64,000 nt of DNA from Halanaerobium saccharolyticum (GTDB lineage Bacteria > Bacillota > Halanaerobiia > Halanaerobiales > Halanaerobiaceae), in NCBI RefSeq assembly GCF_003259895.1, contig NZ_QLME01000001.1, positions 154,721-218,720 on the forward strand, written 5' to 3'. A program made the position numbers and the translations under genes. The notes under the pieces are model-generated. The model had not been told where the DNA came from. It saw nothing but the letters and a program-made list of their open reading frames with translations, and searched no databases. Below, piece after piece: positions 37,321-46,872 of this stretch. The number at the start of each line of letters is the position of its first letter. Positions within the stretch are counted from its first letter, which is position 1.

Positions 37321-37618
37321 CTTCAATCACTACTGAAGATAAGCCGATACAGGCAGCAGTATTTCTTTTCATTGGTTCTACTATTATGTTTTCTTCTGGT
37401 ATACCATCTAATTGTTTTTTGATTGCTTTTTGATAGGCTTCATTAGTTGCAATAAATACCTGTTCTAAAGGAACAAGTTCATTTATTCTTTCTACAGTTT
37501 CCTGCAGCATTGTTTTTTGATCATCATTTAATTTTAAAAATTGTTTTGGATGGTCTTTTCTGCTTAAAGGCCAGAATCTGGTTCCTTCTCCTCCAGCCAT
37601 AATTAGTGCTGTTATCAT
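36542..37618 (-). CDS. manC: Mannose-1-phosphate guanylyltransferase
   Basis: A 358-residue enzyme making GDP-mannose from mannose-1-phosphate and GTP. Nucleotidyltransferase signature IMAGGEGTRFWPLSR (about 6-20) with the following HPKQF, IIVEPMKRNTAAC near 80, VLPADHLI near 110, FTEKPD near 173, and the SIDYGIMEK block are all present. It lacks the C-terminal phosphomannose isomerase domain of type II enzymes. GGAG precedes the ATG. It is the last gene of the polysaccharide operon, 43 bases after the epimerase. GDP-mannose could feed mannose or deoxyhexose addition. Confidence 0.9.
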   Translation of the reverse strand: MITALIMAGGEGTRFWPLSRKDHPKQFLKLNDDQKTMLQETVERINELVPLEQVFIATNEAYQKAIKKQLDGIPEENIIVEPMKRNTAACIGLSSVVIEDKYPGSTMIVLPADHLIKEQKRFVDILRKSIMTAATGKNLVTIGIEPTHPETGYGYIHFGDQLHTIDGDQVFEVRNFTEKPDLSTAKEFLEEGTYLWNSGMFIWQLSSILSNIEIHLPEMYQSLERIKNALGTDLAQKVIRDEFEKMQSVSIDYGIMEKADDIFVIPGSFGWDDLGSWPALERVKKVDADGNVVIGKHYGIDTTNSIIHSPNKVVTTIGLNDVVIVDTEDAILICDKKRAQEVKEIRNILEAEGLEDCL

Positions 37619-37660
37619 TTGAAATCAACTCCAGGTGAAAAAGTATAAACTAAAATTAAT

Positions 37661-38605
37661 TTACTCATATAAATCTTTCAAAAACTCAACTTCTCTTGCT
37701 AAACCTTCCTCAAACTCAACATCAGGCTCATAGTCAAGCATTTCTTTAGCTTTGGATGTATCAGCTGAGGTATGTTTTACATCACCCTTAACAACCTGCT
37801 GATACTCTCTATTAGCTTTTTTACCTATTAGCTCTTCCATTAAATCAATGGAATCATTTAACACAACTCTTTTACCATCTCCACCAATGTTAAATATTTC
37901 TCCTACTACATCACTTTCTGCAGCTAAAATATTAGCTTTAACTATATCATCCACATGAGTAAAGTTTCTAGATTGTTTACCATCACCAAAAATAGTTAGT
38001 TTTTTATCTTGTAAAATAGCTTTAATAAAAATATGAAAAGCCATATCAGGTCTCTGTCTTTCTCCAAAAACAGTAAAATATCTTAAAGATAATGTTGGCA
38101 CATTAAAATTTTTATAATATAAGTAGCATAAATTTTCTCCTGCTAATTTAGAAACTCCATACGGAGAAACTGGTTGCAATCTATTAGTTTCCTGCATAGG
38201 CAGTTTATCTGTGTCCCCATAAACTGAAGATGAAGAAGCATATACAAACTTTTTAATATTACTTTCTTTTGCTGCTTCTAATAATCTTTGCGTGCCCATT
38301 ATATTATTATGCGAATAAATTTCAAAGTCTTCTCCCCAGCTTGACCTAACTCCAGCTTGGGCTGCTTGATGAAATATGTAATCTACATCTTTTAATAATT
38401 CTTTTAAATCAAGATCATTTATATTCTTTTCAATTAAAGTAAAGTTCTTATGATCAATAAATGAACTGATATTATTTTCTTTTAATGTGCTATCATAATA
38501 ATCTATAAAACAATCAACACCTATTACTTGATGTTCTTTTTTAAGTAATTTTTCTGTTAATGTTGAACCAATGAAACCTGCTGCACCTGTTACTAATGAT
38601 TTCAA
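37661..38605 (-). CDS. NAD-dependent sugar epimerase (UDP-glucose/glucuronate 4-epimerase type)
   Basis: A 314-residue extended SDR. GAAGFIG (7-13) binds NAD; the active site has SSSSVYG and SPYGVSK (YxxxK), with FTVFGERQRPDMAF, a block frequent in UDP-glucuronate and related 4-epimerases, and FGDGKQSRNFTHVDD. It lies between a GT2 glycosyltransferase and manC in one operon. Substrate not decidable: UDP-GlcA to UDP-GalA, or UDP-GlcNAc to UDP-GalNAc. Confidence 0.8.
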   Translation of the reverse strand: MKSLVTGAAGFIGSTLTEKLLKKEHQVIGVDCFIDYYDSTLKENNISSFIDHKNFTLIEKNINDLDLKELLKDVDYIFHQAAQAGVRSSWGEDFEIYSHNNIMGTQRLLEAAKESNIKKFVYASSSSVYGDTDKLPMQETNRLQPVSPYGVSKLAGENLCYLYYKNFNVPTLSLRYFTVFGERQRPDMAFHIFIKAILQDKKLTIFGDGKQSRNFTHVDDIVKANILAAESDVVGEIFNIGGDGKRVVLNDSIDLMEELIGKKANREYQQVVKGDVKHTSADTSKAKEMLDYEPDVEFEEGLAREVEFLKDLYE

Positions 38606-38622
38606 ATTCTCACTTCCTTATA

Positions 38623-39429
38623 TTAATTTCTTGGATCTAATCTCTTTAAATATTTATATAATACTTTTAAAATAAATGGAGGTGTAATACCTAAAACAAT
38701 TGGTACTAAAATGCCATATCGTTTATAAATTGGTAAGGATAAAAGTTTATAACCTCTCCATCTTACTTTAATATCAGTAATTCTATAACTTAATGACTTT
38801 CTTTCAAAATACTGATTATTAACCCTATAATATAATAACCTTTCTGATAAGTTTTCTACTTTTAATCCATTAGCAATTATTCTAAACCAAAGCTCATAAT
38901 CCTGAACTTTTTTAAATTCTTCGTTATAACCACCAATATCTAAAATATCTTTTTTCTTAAACATAACTGAAGGGTGGATAATTGGATTAACTAAATTAAT
39001 ATTCCTTTTGATTTCTTCATATTCTAATGGAACATTTCTTTCAGCAATAATCTTTCCATTTTCATCAATATTATAAGCAGAAGTTCCAATTAATGATATC
39101 TCTTTATTCTTTTTAAGATAATCAACCTGTTTTTTTAATCTATCTGAAGTTGAAATATCATCAGCATCCATACGAGCTATATATTCACCTTTAGCTAATT
39201 CTAAACCCTTATTAAGTGAATAAGTTAAACCTCGATTCCGTTCATTTTCTATGTATTTTATTCTTTGATCCTGATCAGCATATTTAGAAATAATATCAGC
39301 ACTATTATCTTTAGATTTATCATTAATAATAATAAACTCAAAGTTATGATAACTTTGAGTTAAAATACTTTCTACTGCTTTTTCTAAATATTTTTCTGCA
39401 TTATAGACTGACATTATTACTGATATCAT
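38623..39429 (-). CDS. Family 2 glycosyltransferase
   Basis: A 268-residue GT-A enzyme. ISVIMSVYNAEKYLEKAVES opens the nucleotide-sugar domain, MDADDIS is the D-x-D site (around residue 90), and KVQDYELWFRI is the acceptor-side ED/ELW block. A hydrophobic C-terminus (GILVPIVLGITPPFIL) suggests membrane association. Its start overlaps the preceding gene by 4 bases (ATGA type). Sugar specificity unknown. Confidence 0.85.
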   Translation of the reverse strand: MISVIMSVYNAEKYLEKAVESILTQSYHNFEFIIINDKSKDNSADIISKYADQDQRIKYIENERNRGLTYSLNKGLELAKGEYIARMDADDISTSDRLKKQVDYLKKNKEISLIGTSAYNIDENGKIIAERNVPLEYEEIKRNINLVNPIIHPSVMFKKKDILDIGGYNEEFKKVQDYELWFRIIANGLKVENLSERLLYYRVNNQYFERKSLSYRITDIKVRWRGYKLLSLPIYKRYGILVPIVLGITPPFILKVLYKYLKRLDPRN

Positions 39430-40709
39430 TTATCTGTTTCCTCCAGCTTTTCTATTACATTTTCAATTATATATAACTGTCTTTCTCCCTCATGAACTGA
39501 ATCAAAACAAACATGTTTTCCATCTCTACTCCAACGAGGATGCAAATCACATCTCACTTCTCCATGATATTTAAAGGGAGCAAATAATCTTGCTATGTCA
39601 TATCTTATATTTTCTTGAGTATCATAAATAATTAAAGTTCTATGTCTTGTTCTATCAGGATATGTATCAGTTAAAATATATCTCTTATCTGGAGAATATG
39701 AAGGATGACCATCTGAAGTTAATTTTTCTTCCCCAATGATCTTGAACTCTAAAGTTTTATCTTTAAATAAATAATATCTGTCCTTATTATTTTTTCTAGC
39801 CCAAACTAATATTTCTTCATTATTTTTCCAGCAACTATGTGAGACCATTTCCTCATCAGCTAGACAATATATGTTATTACCATCCACATCTGCAGTATAA
39901 AATCTTGATTGTGTCACATTATTATGTTCCCAGCGATGAATGAAAGAAAATCTTTTGCCATCAGGACTAATATCCAAATGATTAAAGCGATGTTCACTAT
40001 CTTCCATAGTTGAATTATGATTGATTTTGACAATTTGATCTAAAGAAATAATTAATTTACTCGTGTTATTTTCAAGATCAACAAGATAAATTCCATCATT
40101 TTGGGGATGTTTTTCACCTTTAGTTTTATCAGATAAATTAGAATATCCATACCCCGGTCTTAATCTATGCAATCTAGAAAAATTTAGTGATAAGGCAAAT
40201 CTACCATTTTTACTAACTGAATAGATAGGTTTGTCTATTATTCTTTCTTCTTTAGTCTTTAAATTATAAATGATACTACAATAATCATTGTCATGTAAAG
40301 CATTATATATTATATTATCATCAAAATCAGGCCCCAACCATTGTAGCATTGATCCTTGTTGTAAATTCCATGTATTTGTTTCAGTTAACTTTTTAAAAAT
40401 GTTATCTTTTAGATTTATATACCCAATTTGTGCTTTATCTGTTTTAACAGGATGTTTGTCTGAACATAGAACTTCTAATGTTAAAATTTTATTGTTTTTA
40501 TCATTCCAGGGTGATTTATCATAATAACCAAAATAATATTCCTCATCTTCATGTGTTACTTTTCTTATAAACTCCTGTAAGAGTCCTTTACTATTAGAAC
40601 TGTTAAATTTAGATATATTATAAAAAATAAATTGATATAATAATTTTATATACTTTCTTAAATTAGGATATCTACGCAATAATTCCGAAAAATTTTTTTC
40701 TATATTCAA
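39426..40709 (-). CDS. Beta-propeller (TolB-like) protein of the glycan cluster
   Basis: A 427-residue protein with repeated propeller blades: LTLEVLCSDK, RFNHLDISPDGKRFSFIHRW, GHPSYSPDKRYILTDTYPD and LHPRWSRDGKHVCFDS are TolB/WD40-like turns. There is no signal peptide, so it is cytoplasmic. Similar propellers occur next to glycosyltransferases in surface-polysaccharide clusters; the YYFGYYDKSPW opening recalls that group. Role unknown; possibly a modifying lyase-like or scaffold protein. Confidence 0.65.
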   Translation of the reverse strand: MNIEKNFSELLRRYPNLRKYIKLLYQFIFYNISKFNSSNSKGLLQEFIRKVTHEDEEYYFGYYDKSPWNDKNNKILTLEVLCSDKHPVKTDKAQIGYINLKDNIFKKLTETNTWNLQQGSMLQWLGPDFDDNIIYNALHDNDYCSIIYNLKTKEERIIDKPIYSVSKNGRFALSLNFSRLHRLRPGYGYSNLSDKTKGEKHPQNDGIYLVDLENNTSKLIISLDQIVKINHNSTMEDSEHRFNHLDISPDGKRFSFIHRWEHNNVTQSRFYTADVDGNNIYCLADEEMVSHSCWKNNEEILVWARKNNKDRYYLFKDKTLEFKIIGEEKLTSDGHPSYSPDKRYILTDTYPDRTRHRTLIIYDTQENIRYDIARLFAPFKYHGEVRCDLHPRWSRDGKHVCFDSVHEGERQLYIIENVIEKLEETDK

Positions 40710-40759
40710 ATTAATCTACCTCATTGATTTTTATTCTCTTAATATTAAGAGTTATTATA

Positions 40760-41665
40760 TTAAAAATAAATATTTTTAATATATTTAATTAATGTTTTTA
40801 TATTTTTTAATGCTTTAAAGAATTTTTTTTGATCTAAATCTCTAATTAATTTGATACGTTTTTCAAATCCTTGATTTTTCTCTATCTTTTTATCTTTTAC
40901 TAAAATATTATAAGTGTCTAAAAATCTTTTTAAAGCTTTGGTTCTATCTCTCTGATTATTCAAATGGACTCTATAATTAAAAAAATACATGTCAGTATAA
41001 ATAAAATAATAGTTATGTTTTAATAAATAAACTATTAAATAAAAATCATCAATCCCATCAAATTTTTCTTTAGGAACAAAAATATCATTATAAATCTTCT
41101 TAATATTATTTATTATCGATCCGTCAAAAAATAACATCCCCGGAGTAATAATTTGATTTCCACCATAAAAATAAGCATCTAAATTATTTATTTTTTTTTC
41201 TAATGTATTTTTATTAAAATGTTTAAATAAACCTTTTTTCACTATATCCTTTTTGTTATTAACTTTACATCCATTAAAAACTAATATTTTATTTCTCATA
41301 TCTCTTTTAGCTTCATATTTATTTAAAATATACTTGAAGGTTTTTTTGTCTAAGAAATCATCTTGATCAATTATATGAAACATATCTCCTGAAGATAATT
41401 CCAACCCATCTTTTCTTGAAATAGTAACACCTTTATTTTGGGTATGAGAAACCAAATTTACACTCGAAAATTTTTCTATTTTAGATTCTTTAATTATTTT
41501 TGATAATTTATTATATTCATTTTGCTGAGGCGAATCATTAATAATAATTAATTCATGATCAATAGAATCTTTTCCAATATACTCAAGATTATCTTTTAGA
41601 CTTTTTAATAATTCTGAGAAAAAATCACTCCCAAAATAATAAGTAACTATTGTTGAAATTTTAAT
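40760..41665 (-). CDS. Family 2 glycosyltransferase with an ATT start position
   Basis: About 301 residues. The frame starts in register at IKISTIVTYYFGSDFF, with HELIIINDSPQQNE and the D-x-D-like IIDQDDFLDKKTF further on, a normal GT2 layout. No ATG, GTG or TTG exists in frame before 41455 (a TTG deep in the domain). An ATT at 41663-41665 sits 9 bases after GGGAGTGA, exactly where ATG is expected. Either ATT is used, or the start is mutated or misread. It lies between the beta-propeller gene and rmlD. Confidence 0.7.
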   Translation of the reverse strand: MKISTIVTYYFGSDFFSELLKSLKDNLEYIGKDSIDHELIIINDSPQQNEYNKLSKIIKESKIEKFSSVNLVSHTQNKGVTISRKDGLELSSGDMFHIIDQDDFLDKKTFKYILNKYEAKRDMRNKILVFNGCKVNNKKDIVKKGLFKHFNKNTLEKKINNLDAYFYGGNQIITPGMLFFDGSIINNIKKIYNDIFVPKEKFDGIDDFYLIVYLLKHNYYFIYTDMYFFNYRVHLNNQRDRTKALKRFLDTYNILVKDKKIEKNQGFEKRIKLIRDLDQKKFFKALKNIKTLIKYIKNIYF

Positions 41666-41684
41666 TGTAAAACGTCACTCCCTT

Positions 41685-42533
41685 TTATATATTTGTCTTT
41701 TCATTAATAAAAAAATGAATTGCGTCTTTATAATTATTGAGACAACAAAATCCATTGTCTATAAGTGTTTTTTTAGATAATCTTGAATTTTTAGGTCTTT
41801 TAACCTTAGTCTCAAATTTATCACTACTAATAGGGTTTATTTTTATATCAATATCAGCGAATTTAAATATTTCCTTGGCAAAATTATACCAGTTACAAAA
41901 TCCTTCATTAGTTGCATGATAAATAGCATATTTATCAGTTTTGATCATTTTAATAATAAGATCTGCTAAATCTCCCGTATAAGTAGGTGAACCATATTGA
42001 TCAGCAACTACAGATATCTTATCTTTTTCTTTACCTAATCTCAGCATGGTCTTTACAAAATTTTCACCATGTCCACCAAAAACCCAAGAAGTTCTAATAA
42101 TAAAATATTTATCCAATAATCTTTGTACTTCTTGCTCCCCTTTATATTTTGTTTCACCATAATAATTAATAGGGTTTGGTTGATCAGTTACTTCAAAAGG
42201 TTTTTTCCCTTGACCATCAAATACATAGTCAGTACTTATATAAAGCATTTTAGCATCTAATACTTTGGCTGCTTCAGCTAAATGCTTTGTTCCTTCAACA
42301 TTAACTTGATAACATAACTCTTTTTCAATCTCAGCCTGATCAACATCTGTATAAGCTGCACAGTGAACTATTATATCCGGATTGTAATTTAATATAAAAT
42401 CTTTAGTTTCTTTCTCATTGGTCAAGTCAAAATCTTCTTTGTCAACACCAATATGTCCTATATCTAATTCATTTAACTTTTTAACCAAATCATAACCAAG
42501 CTGTCCATCACCACCAGTAACTAAAACTTTCAT
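41685..42533 (-). CDS. rmlD: dTDP-4-dehydrorhamnose reductase
   Basis: A 282-residue SDR that performs the last step to dTDP-L-rhamnose. MKVLVTGGDGQLGYDL is the NADPH site, STDYVFDG and the YGETKYKGE YxxxK block are the active site, and IIRTSWVFGGHGENFV follows as in RmlD. The ATG overlaps the rmlB stop as TGATG. Fourth of rmlA-rmlC-rmlB-rmlD. Confidence 0.92.
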   Translation of the reverse strand: MKVLVTGGDGQLGYDLVKKLNELDIGHIGVDKEDFDLTNEKETKDFILNYNPDIIVHCAAYTDVDQAEIEKELCYQVNVEGTKHLAEAAKVLDAKMLYISTDYVFDGQGKKPFEVTDQPNPINYYGETKYKGEQEVQRLLDKYFIIRTSWVFGGHGENFVKTMLRLGKEKDKISVVADQYGSPTYTGDLADLIIKMIKTDKYAIYHATNEGFCNWYNFAKEIFKFADIDIKINPISSDKFETKVKRPKNSRLSKKTLIDNGFCCLNNYKDAIHFFINEKTNI

Positions 42534-43564
42534 CAATTATTCACCCGCTTATCTTTATACATTATTTCGTAATAATCTTTATAATCACCACTAATAATAT
42601 TCTTCCACCATTCCTTATTATCAAGATACCATTTAATGGTTCTTTTGATACCTTCATCAAATAAAATAGTAGGTTCCCAGTCAAGTTCATTACTTATTTT
42701 AGTAGGATCAATAGCATATCGTAAATCATGGCCGGCTCTATCTTTAACAAAAGTAATTAATGATTCTGGTTTATCAAGTTCATCTAAAATAGTTTTTACC
42801 ACTTCTAGATTACTTCTTTCATTATGGCCACCTATATTATACACTTCACCATCTTGACCATCATGTAAAATTAAATCAATAGCTCTACAGTGATCTTCAA
42901 CATATAACCAGTCTCTAACATTCTCCCCCTCACCATAAACTGGTAGTTCTTCTTCAGCCAGAGCTTTGGAAATCATCAAAGGAATTAATTTCTCTGGAAA
43001 TTGATAGGGCCCATAATTATTCGAACAGCGTGAAATAGTCACAGGTAGGCCAAAAGTTCTGTGATAAGATTCTACTAATAAATCAGCGGAAGCTTTAGAA
43101 GCTGAATAGGGAGAAGAAGTTGTTATTGATGTTTCTTCTGTAAACATCAATTCTGGTTTGTCTAATGGTAAATCACCATAAACCTCATCTGTTGATACCT
43201 GGTGAAATCTTTCAATTCCATATTCTCTACAGGCGTCCATTAAAATCTGAGTTCCCATAATATTCGTTTCTAAAAACACTCCTGGATCTTCTATAGAGCG
43301 ATCAACATGAGACTCAGCAGCAAAGTTAACTACCATATCAAAATTTTCTTCTTCAAAAAGATTAAAAACAAATTCTCTATCTCTAATATCACCTTTTACA
43401 AATTTAAATTTATCATTTTCTATTACAGATTCTAAAGTTTTTAAATTTCCTGCATAAGTTAAAGCATCAAGGCAGACAATTCTGTAATCAGAATGCTGTT
43501 CAAGCATGTAAAATATAAAATTACTGCCTATAAAACCAGCTCCGCCGGTTACTAAAATATTCAT
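42533..43564 (-). CDS. rmlB: dTDP-glucose 4,6-dehydratase
   Basis: A 343-residue SDR. MNILVTGGAGFIGSNFI binds NAD; VSTDEVYGDLP carries the T-D-E catalytic residues typical of RmlB; YSASKASADLLV supplies YxxxK; RCSNNYGPYQFPEKLIP is the family signature. AGGAGG precedes the ATG. It makes dTDP-4-keto-6-deoxyglucose for RmlC/RmlD. Confidence 0.95.
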   Translation of the reverse strand: MNILVTGGAGFIGSNFIFYMLEQHSDYRIVCLDALTYAGNLKTLESVIENDKFKFVKGDIRDREFVFNLFEEENFDMVVNFAAESHVDRSIEDPGVFLETNIMGTQILMDACREYGIERFHQVSTDEVYGDLPLDKPELMFTEETSITTSSPYSASKASADLLVESYHRTFGLPVTISRCSNNYGPYQFPEKLIPLMISKALAEEELPVYGEGENVRDWLYVEDHCRAIDLILHDGQDGEVYNIGGHNERSNLEVVKTILDELDKPESLITFVKDRAGHDLRYAIDPTKISNELDWEPTILFDEGIKRTIKWYLDNKEWWKNIISGDYKDYYEIMYKDKRVNN

Positions 43565-43576
43565 AATATCCTCCTA

Positions 43577-44134
43577 TTAAAATTTAAATTTAGTTTCTGC
43601 TAAACTATTTAACTCTTTATCTTTCTCAGATAAGATTATTTCATCAATATCATCTAAAGGCCAGTCAATATTTACATCTTCATCATCCCAGATTATTCCA
43701 CCTTCATCATCTGAATGATAAAAATCTGTACATTTATAGGCAAAAGTAGCATTCTCAGATAAAACAAGAAATCCATGAGCAAATCCTTCTGGTACATAAA
43801 ATTGTTTTTTGTTTTCGCCTGAAAGAATTACTCCTTTCCACTCACCGTATGTTTCTGATTCAGATCTTAGATCTACTCCTACATCAAAAACTTTTCCTCT
43901 TAAAACACGAACCAATTTACCTTGTGGATTCTTTTTTTGAAAATGAAGTCCTCTAAGAACTCCTTTTTTTGATTTAGACTGATTGTCCTGCACAAAATCC
44001 ATAGTTAAACCAGCCTGATTAAATTCTTCTTTGTTATATGTTTCCATAAAATAACCTCTGTCATCTCCAAAAATAGAGGGTTCAATAATGTACATATCTT
44101 CAATATCAGTTTTAATAAAATTAAATTTGGACAA
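43577..44134 (-). CDS. rmlC: dTDP-4-dehydrorhamnose 3,5-epimerase
   Basis: A 185-residue cupin. DDRGYFMETYNKEEF, QDNQSKSKKGVLRGLHFQ, LVRVLRGKVFDVGVDLR and QFYVPEGFAHGFLVLS are the RmlC blocks, including the catalytic His of RGLHFQ. Starts at TTG (44134), seven bases after GGGGTG. Lies between rmlA and rmlB. Confidence 0.94.
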   Translation of the reverse strand: MSKFNFIKTDIEDMYIIEPSIFGDDRGYFMETYNKEEFNQAGLTMDFVQDNQSKSKKGVLRGLHFQKKNPQGKLVRVLRGKVFDVGVDLRSESETYGEWKGVILSGENKKQFYVPEGFAHGFLVLSENATFAYKCTDFYHSDDEGGIIWDDEDVNIDWPLDDIDEIILSEKDKELNSLAETKFKF

Positions 44135-44151
44135 ATAATCACCCCATTATT

Positions 44152-45033
44152 TTATCTATCACTTTTAGCAATGTTTTTTAAGTACTGACCATAATCTGTT
44201 TTTAATAATGGTTCAGCAAGTTTCAATAATTGTTTCTCATCAATATAATCTAATCTATAAGCTATCTCTTCAATACAGGCAATATATAACCCCTGTCTAC
44301 TTTGAATAGCTTCAACAAAGTTATTAGCTTCTAGAAGTCCCTGATGTGTTCCTGTATCTAACCAGGCCATACCTCGACCAAATAATTCTACTTTCAGTTC
44401 ATTTCTTTTTAAATATTCATTATTTACTGCAGTTATTTCTAATTCTCCACGATCAGAAGGCTCAATATTCTTAGCGATATCAACTACATTATTATCATAA
44501 AAATATAAACCAGGAACTGCATATTTTGATTTTGGATTATCTGGCTTTTCTTCTAGAGAAACAACATTTTTATCATCATCAAATTCCACAACACCAAATT
44601 GTTTAGGGTTGTTTACATAATATCCAAAAACTGTTGCTCCATTCTCTTCTTCAACTCTATTAACAGTAGTTTTTAAAATATGAGTAAAATTTTGGCCATA
44701 AAATATATTATCTCCAAGTATTAAAGCAACATCATCATCACCAATGAATTCTTCTCCAACTAAAAAAGCATCTGCTAAGCCACGCGGCTCATCCTGAACT
44801 TTATATGTAAAATCTAATCCAATTTCATTTCCATCACCTAAAAGGTCTTTATATAAATCAATATGTTCTGGTGTTGAAATAATTAAAATTTCTTTAATAC
44901 CTGAAAGCATTAATACTGATAATGGATAATAGATCATTGGCTTATCATAAATAGGTAATAATTGCTTTGAAACTGCCTTAGTAATAGGATATAACCTAGT
45001 ACCTGCTCCTCCTGCTAATATAATCCCTTTCAT
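44152..45033 (-). CDS. rmlA: Glucose-1-phosphate thymidylyltransferase
   Basis: A 293-residue nucleotidyltransferase opening the rhamnose pathway. [24 protein letters not shown] (first 24 residues, ends cited) contains the GGxGTRL motif; [21 protein letters not shown] and [13 protein letters not shown] follow. The ATG at 45033 is chosen because GGGGAGG lies six bases upstream; the ATG at 45048 would swallow that ribosome site. Confidence 0.93.
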   Translation of the reverse strand: MKGIILAGGAGTRLYPITKAVSKQLLPIYDKPMIYYPLSVLMLSGIKEILIISTPEHIDLYKDLLGDGNEIGLDFTYKVQDEPRGLADAFLVGEEFIGDDDVALILGDNIFYGQNFTHILKTTVNRVEEENGATVFGYYVNNPKQFGVVEFDDDKNVVSLEEKPDNPKSKYAVPGLYFYDNNVVDIAKNIEPSDRGELEITAVNNEYLKRNELKVELFGRGMAWLDTGTHQGLLEANNFVEAIQSRQGLYIACIEEIAYRLDYIDEKQLLKLAEPLLKTDYGQYLKNIAKSDR

Positions 45034-45049
45034 AATTTTCCTCCCCATT

Positions 45050-45973
45050 TTATTTATTTTTTAGTAACACTTTGATTATTAAGGCTAAGATTCCATCTTT
45101 TGTCTTAAATTTATATTTTAAAATATAATATGCTTTTTTAAACCTATAATTACTATTTGTTATTAAAAAAAATGCTTTTATAATTTTTTTTTGTTTATTT
45201 GTTAATTTTTCATGAAAATTATTATAAATGAAATCCATCATTTTTCTTGTTTTTTTTGTTGTTAGTTCAAAATCAGATTTTAATACTTTCTTTAATTTGT
45301 TTAAATAATTTTTATTGACACCAATTTCATTTGACGAATGTTGTCTATAATACATCAAAGGTTTATTAATATATAATCTTTTACCAACAATCTCATTTAC
45401 AATTGATATATAGTGATCATGAATATTAATATTTTTTGGAAAAGGTAAAATATATCTTTTTAAATTACTATTTATCATCATTGAAGAGCCTTGAACCAAA
45501 GGAGAAAAAATAATGTTATTCAAACCTTTATTCATACCCTTTTCACCTATAAAATTATCCTCAACAACATATAAATGTTCATCAGTAATATATGAATCAG
45601 AATGAACTAATAATGGAATTTCATCTGAATATTTTGCCTCACATTTTTTTATCCTTTCAAATAATATCTCTATTTTATTTTTCATCCAGACATCATCTTG
45701 ATCTGAAAACATAATATAATCTAAATTTGATTGTTTTAATAAAATTTCAAAGTTTTTAGCAACACCTACATTGCCAAGATCATCTTCTAAAACTCTAATT
45801 CTTTCATCTCTTTTAGCATAATTTTTAATTATATTTTTAGTTTTATCAGTGGAATTGTCATCTCTTATTAATAGTTCCCAGTTATTATAAGTTTGATTAA
45901 TTATAGAATCAATTTGTTCAGATATATATTTCTCACCATTATATGTAGCCATAAGAATATTAATTTCACTCAT
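45050..45973 (-). CDS. Rhamnosyltransferase-like GT2 glycosyltransferase
   Basis: A 307-residue GT-A enzyme. [35 protein letters not shown], and [15 protein letters not shown] (D-x-D) are the blocks of GT2 enzymes often annotated as alpha-L-Rha transferases. HDHYISIV and [11 protein letters not shown] follow. GAGGAG precedes the ATG. It sits directly before rmlA, which supports rhamnose transfer (inference). Confidence 0.85.
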   Translation of the reverse strand: MSEINILMATYNGEKYISEQIDSIINQTYNNWELLIRDDNSTDKTKNIIKNYAKRDERIRVLEDDLGNVGVAKNFEILLKQSNLDYIMFSDQDDVWMKNKIEILFERIKKCEAKYSDEIPLLVHSDSYITDEHLYVVEDNFIGEKGMNKGLNNIIFSPLVQGSSMMINSNLKRYILPFPKNINIHDHYISIVNEIVGKRLYINKPLMYYRQHSSNEIGVNKNYLNKLKKVLKSDFELTTKKTRKMMDFIYNNFHEKLTNKQKKIIKAFFLITNSNYRFKKAYYILKYKFKTKDGILALIIKVLLKNK

Positions 45974-46021
45974 TAAAAATCTCCTCGTATAATATAATTA
46001 GTAATGCTAAAATTTTAAAAT

Positions 46022-46770
46022 ATTAATATTTAAGTTCTTGAGCCAACCTATCTAATCTTGAACAAACCTTTAATATTCTCTGGTAAACATATCAATTATC
46101 AAAAATATATATTCTCTGACCACTGTTATTTATGCAAATTTGGATCATATCTATTTCCCAGAGCTGGTTAGGTCCAGTTAATTCATGTTTCTGTCTTAAT
46201 TAATATTATTAAGTGGCTTTGGATACTATTTTATTCTGCAGTAAGCCTAAGACATTCACGATAAGGTAATTCGCTTATGATTAATTTTTATATTTTCTAT
46301 ATAATTCAAGTAATCAATTACCATTCTGTGCCTAAATAAAAAGACTCATCACAGTAATCTTTAACCAGTTAAACAAAATCTTTTTCTGGTACCATATTAA
46401 CGCATTTATCATAGGTTGAATGAACAGAATAAAGTTGATCATTAGTTTGACTGTAATAGTAAGTGTTTCTGTCTATATTAAAAGTTTAGCACAGTTCTGC
46501 CAAAGTTTTTTTAGAGATTTCGATCTGGAGTTTTTTTGCCCAATACTTTTTCCCTCTCTTTGATTTGTTCATCTTTTTCTTTAAACTTAGCTTCCTATTC
46601 AGTAACATAATAACCACTGAGCTTAATCATACCGCCATCTAAGAACTAATCCCTCCAAAATAAATAAAGTTGAGGCTAACAGCATATTTATCTAATAGAT
46701 CGATATCCCCCTTTTTAAATACTCGAAAAACAATTTTCATTTTTTTATCTAACTCATAAGTTTTAGGCAT
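46022..46770 (-). pseudogene. Decayed IS3-family transposase
   Basis: Across frames the minus strand reads MPKTYELDKKMKIVFRVFKK, LAELC-TFNIDRNTYYYSQTN and HELTGPNQLWEIDMIQIC. The last two are the hinge and the first catalytic-strand region (PNQLWxxD) of IS3-type OrfB. Numerous stops and frameshifts; no intact end found. It fills the 900-base gap between a GT2 gene and the sialyltransferase-like gene. Confidence 0.7.
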
Positions 46771-46872
46771 TCGCTTTAACCCTCTTATATTTATAATAAA
46801 ATCTCAAATTGGTGTCTGTCCAATATTCTTATGGAAAATACATTGAACAATAACTTAGGGAAATAAATTATT

